Source: an uncultured Clostridia bacterium (GTDB taxonomy: Bacteria; Bacillota; Clostridia; Oscillospirales; Ruminococcaceae). From it: a DNA stretch of 6,334 nt. The first letter of the stretch is position 1. Every line of letters begins with the position of its first letter. Where the stretch lies: NCBI GenBank assembly GCA_947625455.1, contig CANQOJ010000133.1, positions 1 through 6,334 of the forward strand, in the 5' to 3' direction. The position numbers and the translations under genes were made by a program. Below the pieces are notes generated by a model. That model saw only the letters and a list, made by a program, of their open reading frames with translations, had not been told where the DNA came from and made no database searches. Shown here piece after piece: positions 5,125 to 6,334 of the stretch.

Positions 5125-5991
5125 TTAGCATCTAGTTGCTATCGATGTATTCCCGCACGGCAGCGCTATTCCCGTCCTGCTTACGGGAAGTCCTATCTCC
5201 TCGCTGTTTATCGTTATCTTAAAGCGCTTTCCTACTGTCATCTGCAAAAGATAGTTCATAACCGACGGCGAAAGCCCCGTTGTGTAGCTGTTCAGGACAA
5301 CAAACAGCGGCTTTTCGCTCAAAAGTTCGGTTATGTCGCACATAAGCGAATATATGCAGTCCTCAATCTTCCACATCTCGCCGTTTGTTCCTCTGCCGTA
5401 ACTCGGCGGATCCAGAATTATGCCGTCATAGCGCGTGCCGCGGCGTATCTCGCGCTTTATGAATTTGTTTGCGTCGTCAACTATCCACCTTATCGGCTTT
5501 TCGGACAATCCCGAAAGCTTTGCGTTTGTTCTCGCCCAGTCAACCATTCCCTTTACCGCGTCGCAATGACAAACGCTTGCTCCCGCTTTAGCGCAGGCAA
5601 GCGTTGCGCCGCCCGTATATGCAAAGAGATTAAGTACATTTATAGGTCTGCCCGCTTTTTGTATGACATCCGAGCAGAAATCCCAGTTCACCGCTTGTTC
5701 GGGGAACAATCCCGTGTGTTTAAAGCCTGTGGGTTTGACCAAAAACTTAAGTTCTCCATAACTTATCTGCCAGCTTTCGGGGAGTTCTCTCCGAAATTCC
5801 CACTGTCCTCCCCCGCTTTGCGAGCGGATATAACGGGCGTTTGCGGTTTGCCATTCGGGCGCGGTTTTGCTGTCTTTCCATATTATCTGCGGATCAGGGC
5901 GTATCAACACTGCTTCTCCCCACCTTTCAAGCCTTTCGCCGTCAGACGCGTCAATAAGTTCATAATCTTTCCATTTGTCGGATATTCGCAT
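5125..5991 (-). CDS. Class I SAM-dependent methyltransferase, RlmI/RlmK-like (probable rRNA methyltransferase)
   Basis: The 288-residue protein has an N-terminal OB/PUA-like beta region (1-85) and then a Rossmann methyltransferase domain. Clear marks are FKHTGLFPEQAVNWD (90-104), the SAM-binding VLNLFAYTGGAT (119-130), an acidic Asp144 at the end of strand 2, and the catalytic motif LDPPSYGRG (193-201). This matches the Methyltrans_SAM group (PF10672) that includes 23S rRNA cytosine-C5 and guanine-N7 methyltransferases. There is no full N-terminal PUA domain as in E. coli RlmI, and the target base cannot be assigned. ATG 5991 has GGAG 7 nt upstream and its own promoter. The final codons, which read SIATRC, lie in the TTAGCAT/CTAGTTG heptad stretch beside MITE-like copy 2, so the extreme C terminus may be repeat-derived. 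Confidence 0.88.
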   Translation of the reverse strand: MRISDKWKDYELIDASDGERLERWGEAVLIRPDPQIIWKDSKTAPEWQTANARYIRSQSGGGQWEFRRELPESWQISYGELKFLVKPTGFKHTGLFPEQAVNWDFCSDVIQKAGRPINVLNLFAYTGGATLACAKAGASVCHCDAVKGMVDWARTNAKLSGLSEKPIRWIVDDANKFIKREIRRGTRYDGIILDPPSYGRGTNGEMWKIEDCIYSLMCDITELLSEKPLFVVLNSYTTGLSPSVMNYLLQMTVGKRFKITINSEEIGLPVSRTGIALPCGNTSIATRC

Positions 5992-6031
5992 TTTTATTCT
6001 CCGTTCTTAAATTTCATTCGGATATAAATTC

Positions 6032-6060
6032 ATTTTACCACTTTTGTTCTGATTTGTCTA
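6032..6060 (-). promoter_or_regulatory. Promoter of the methyltransferase gene
   Basis: On the minus strand TAGACA (6060-6055) and TAAAAT (6037-6032) are 17 nt apart, each one mismatch from the sigma-A consensus. The start point would be near 6025, giving a leader of about 34 nt with GGAG at its end. Confidence 0.6.
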
Positions 6061-6091
6061 CAATATTTTGCCGAAATTTTGGTGAAAATAC

Positions 6092-6121
6092 TTGACTTTG
6101 TAGTTTGATTTGTAGTATAAT
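6092..6121 (+). promoter_or_regulatory. Divergent plus-strand promoter with no visible gene
   Basis: TTGACT (6092-6097), an 18-nt spacer and TATAAT (6116-6121) form a strong sigma-A promoter pointing right. Transcription would start near 6128 and run into the repeat at 6161-6188 and the palindromes at 6276-6322. A gene beyond the window or a structured RNA could be the target. Confidence 0.65.
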
Positions 6122-6160
6122 ATAAGATGTATTTTCAGACTGTAAAAACTACGCGGGGTT

Positions 6161-6188
6161 AGAGACTAGAGTTGAAGTCAAGCCAACT
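6161..6188. repeat. Heptad units and inverted copy of the 3860-3880 sequence
   Basis: AGAGACT and AGAGTTG open the stretch in 7-nt register. Positions 6168-6188 are the exact reverse complement of 3860-3880 (21 of 21), with similarity continuing 8 more bases on one side (two mismatches). It links the right edge with the array between ilvB and the TauE-type genes. Confidence 0.85.
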
Positions 6189-6275
6189 ATAAAAAGGAAA
6201 TGTTGCCCTATTCGTAATGGCTAGAACGCACCTTTCCCTTTCAACGCACGCCTGCTCCGGCGCGCTCCGGGGTGC

Positions 6276-6322
6276 AGCCACTCAAATTCGCGAAGCGAAT
6301 TTGCCGCGCGCCGCGCGTGGCT
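6276..6322. repeat. Nested palindrome (cruciform-like)
   Basis: An outer stem AGCCAC (6276-6281) with GTGGCT (6317-6322) encloses a perfect hairpin CAAATTCGC-GAA-GCGAATTTG (6283-6303) and a GC-rich CGCGCGCCGCGCG stretch. The apex GCGAAGC is known from DNA biophysics as an exceptionally stable mini-hairpin. The next bases to the window end suggest further palindromes outside. Confidence 0.75.
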
Positions 6323-6334
6323 TTGGCGAAGCGG

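Larger units (their letters stand above)
6129..6334. other. Right-edge region without a recognisable gene
   Basis: Apart from the heptad units (6161-6188) and the nested palindrome (6276-6322) I see no gene. A frame is open from ATG 6217 to the window end, beginning MARTHLSLS, but it has no ribosome binding site and reads through the palindromes, so I do not call it. Base composition rises sharply in GC after about 6240 compared with the rest of the window. Confidence 0.6.

Noticed and set aside
4934..5131. Minus-strand open frame of 65 codons in MITE-like copy 2
   Set aside because: It is a translation of the repeat arms; copy 1 loses the frame through a one-base difference, so there is no coding constraint.
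6217..6334. Open frame from ATG 6217 to the window end (MARTHLSLS start)
   Set aside because: No ribosome binding site, reads directly through palindromes, and its composition follows the repeat. Only sequence beyond the window could rescue it.

Overview
The window looks like a chromosomal piece of a low-to-mid-GC Bacillota, most likely a gut-type Clostridia (Oscillospirales/Ruminococcaceae-like). This rests on clear Shine-Dalgarno sites, strong sigma-A promoters (TTGACA/TATAAT), an ilvB-ilvN pair, a TauE/SafE transporter split into two overlapping half-genes, and the AAAACTTTT...CCCC intergenic repeats that I associate with that group. No marker fixes the genus, so the placement is inference.

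Layout, left to right. (1) 1-227: left end of an IS3-family insertion sequence, carrying the start of orfA on the minus strand and a consensus promoter; the element continues beyond the window. (2) 228-1460: a repeat-bounded block. Two inverted copies of a mosaic made of 7-nt repeats and small hairpins (left 228-416, right 1261-1460) enclose one minus-strand gene with an HEIGH zinc-peptidase motif (312-1250). The left arm encodes the last 34 residues and the stop codon of that gene. (3) 1461-3621: ilvN and ilvB, the two subunits of acetohydroxy-acid synthase, on the minus strand, coupled with a 1-nt gap and driven by a strong promoter at 3661-3689. (4) 3622-3968: the divergent intergenic region, with a 139-bp array of 7-nt units (AGAGGTA type). 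(5) 3969-4690: two overlapping half-size TauE/SafE membrane proteins on the plus strand. (6) 4673-5124: two copies of a MITE-like, hairpin-forming repeat about 168 bp long. (7) 5125-5991: a class I SAM-dependent methyltransferase of the RlmI/RlmK type on the minus strand, with its own promoter. (8) 6032-6334: a divergent plus-strand promoter leading into palindromic, apparently non-coding sequence at the right edge.

The core genes are ordinary: branched-chain amino-acid synthesis, a putative anion/sulfite-type exporter and a probable rRNA methyltransferase. They are not obviously one pathway. The unusual content is between the genes. Most of the intergenic space is built from heptad-periodic arrays and palindromes, and these reach to, or into, the 3' ends of four genes (metallopeptidase, ilvN, second TauE half, methyltransferase). 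The best candidate for something undescribed is the 228-1460 block: a gene cassette enclosed by inverted, hairpin-rich arms in which the hairpin modules differ between arms but stay palindromic.
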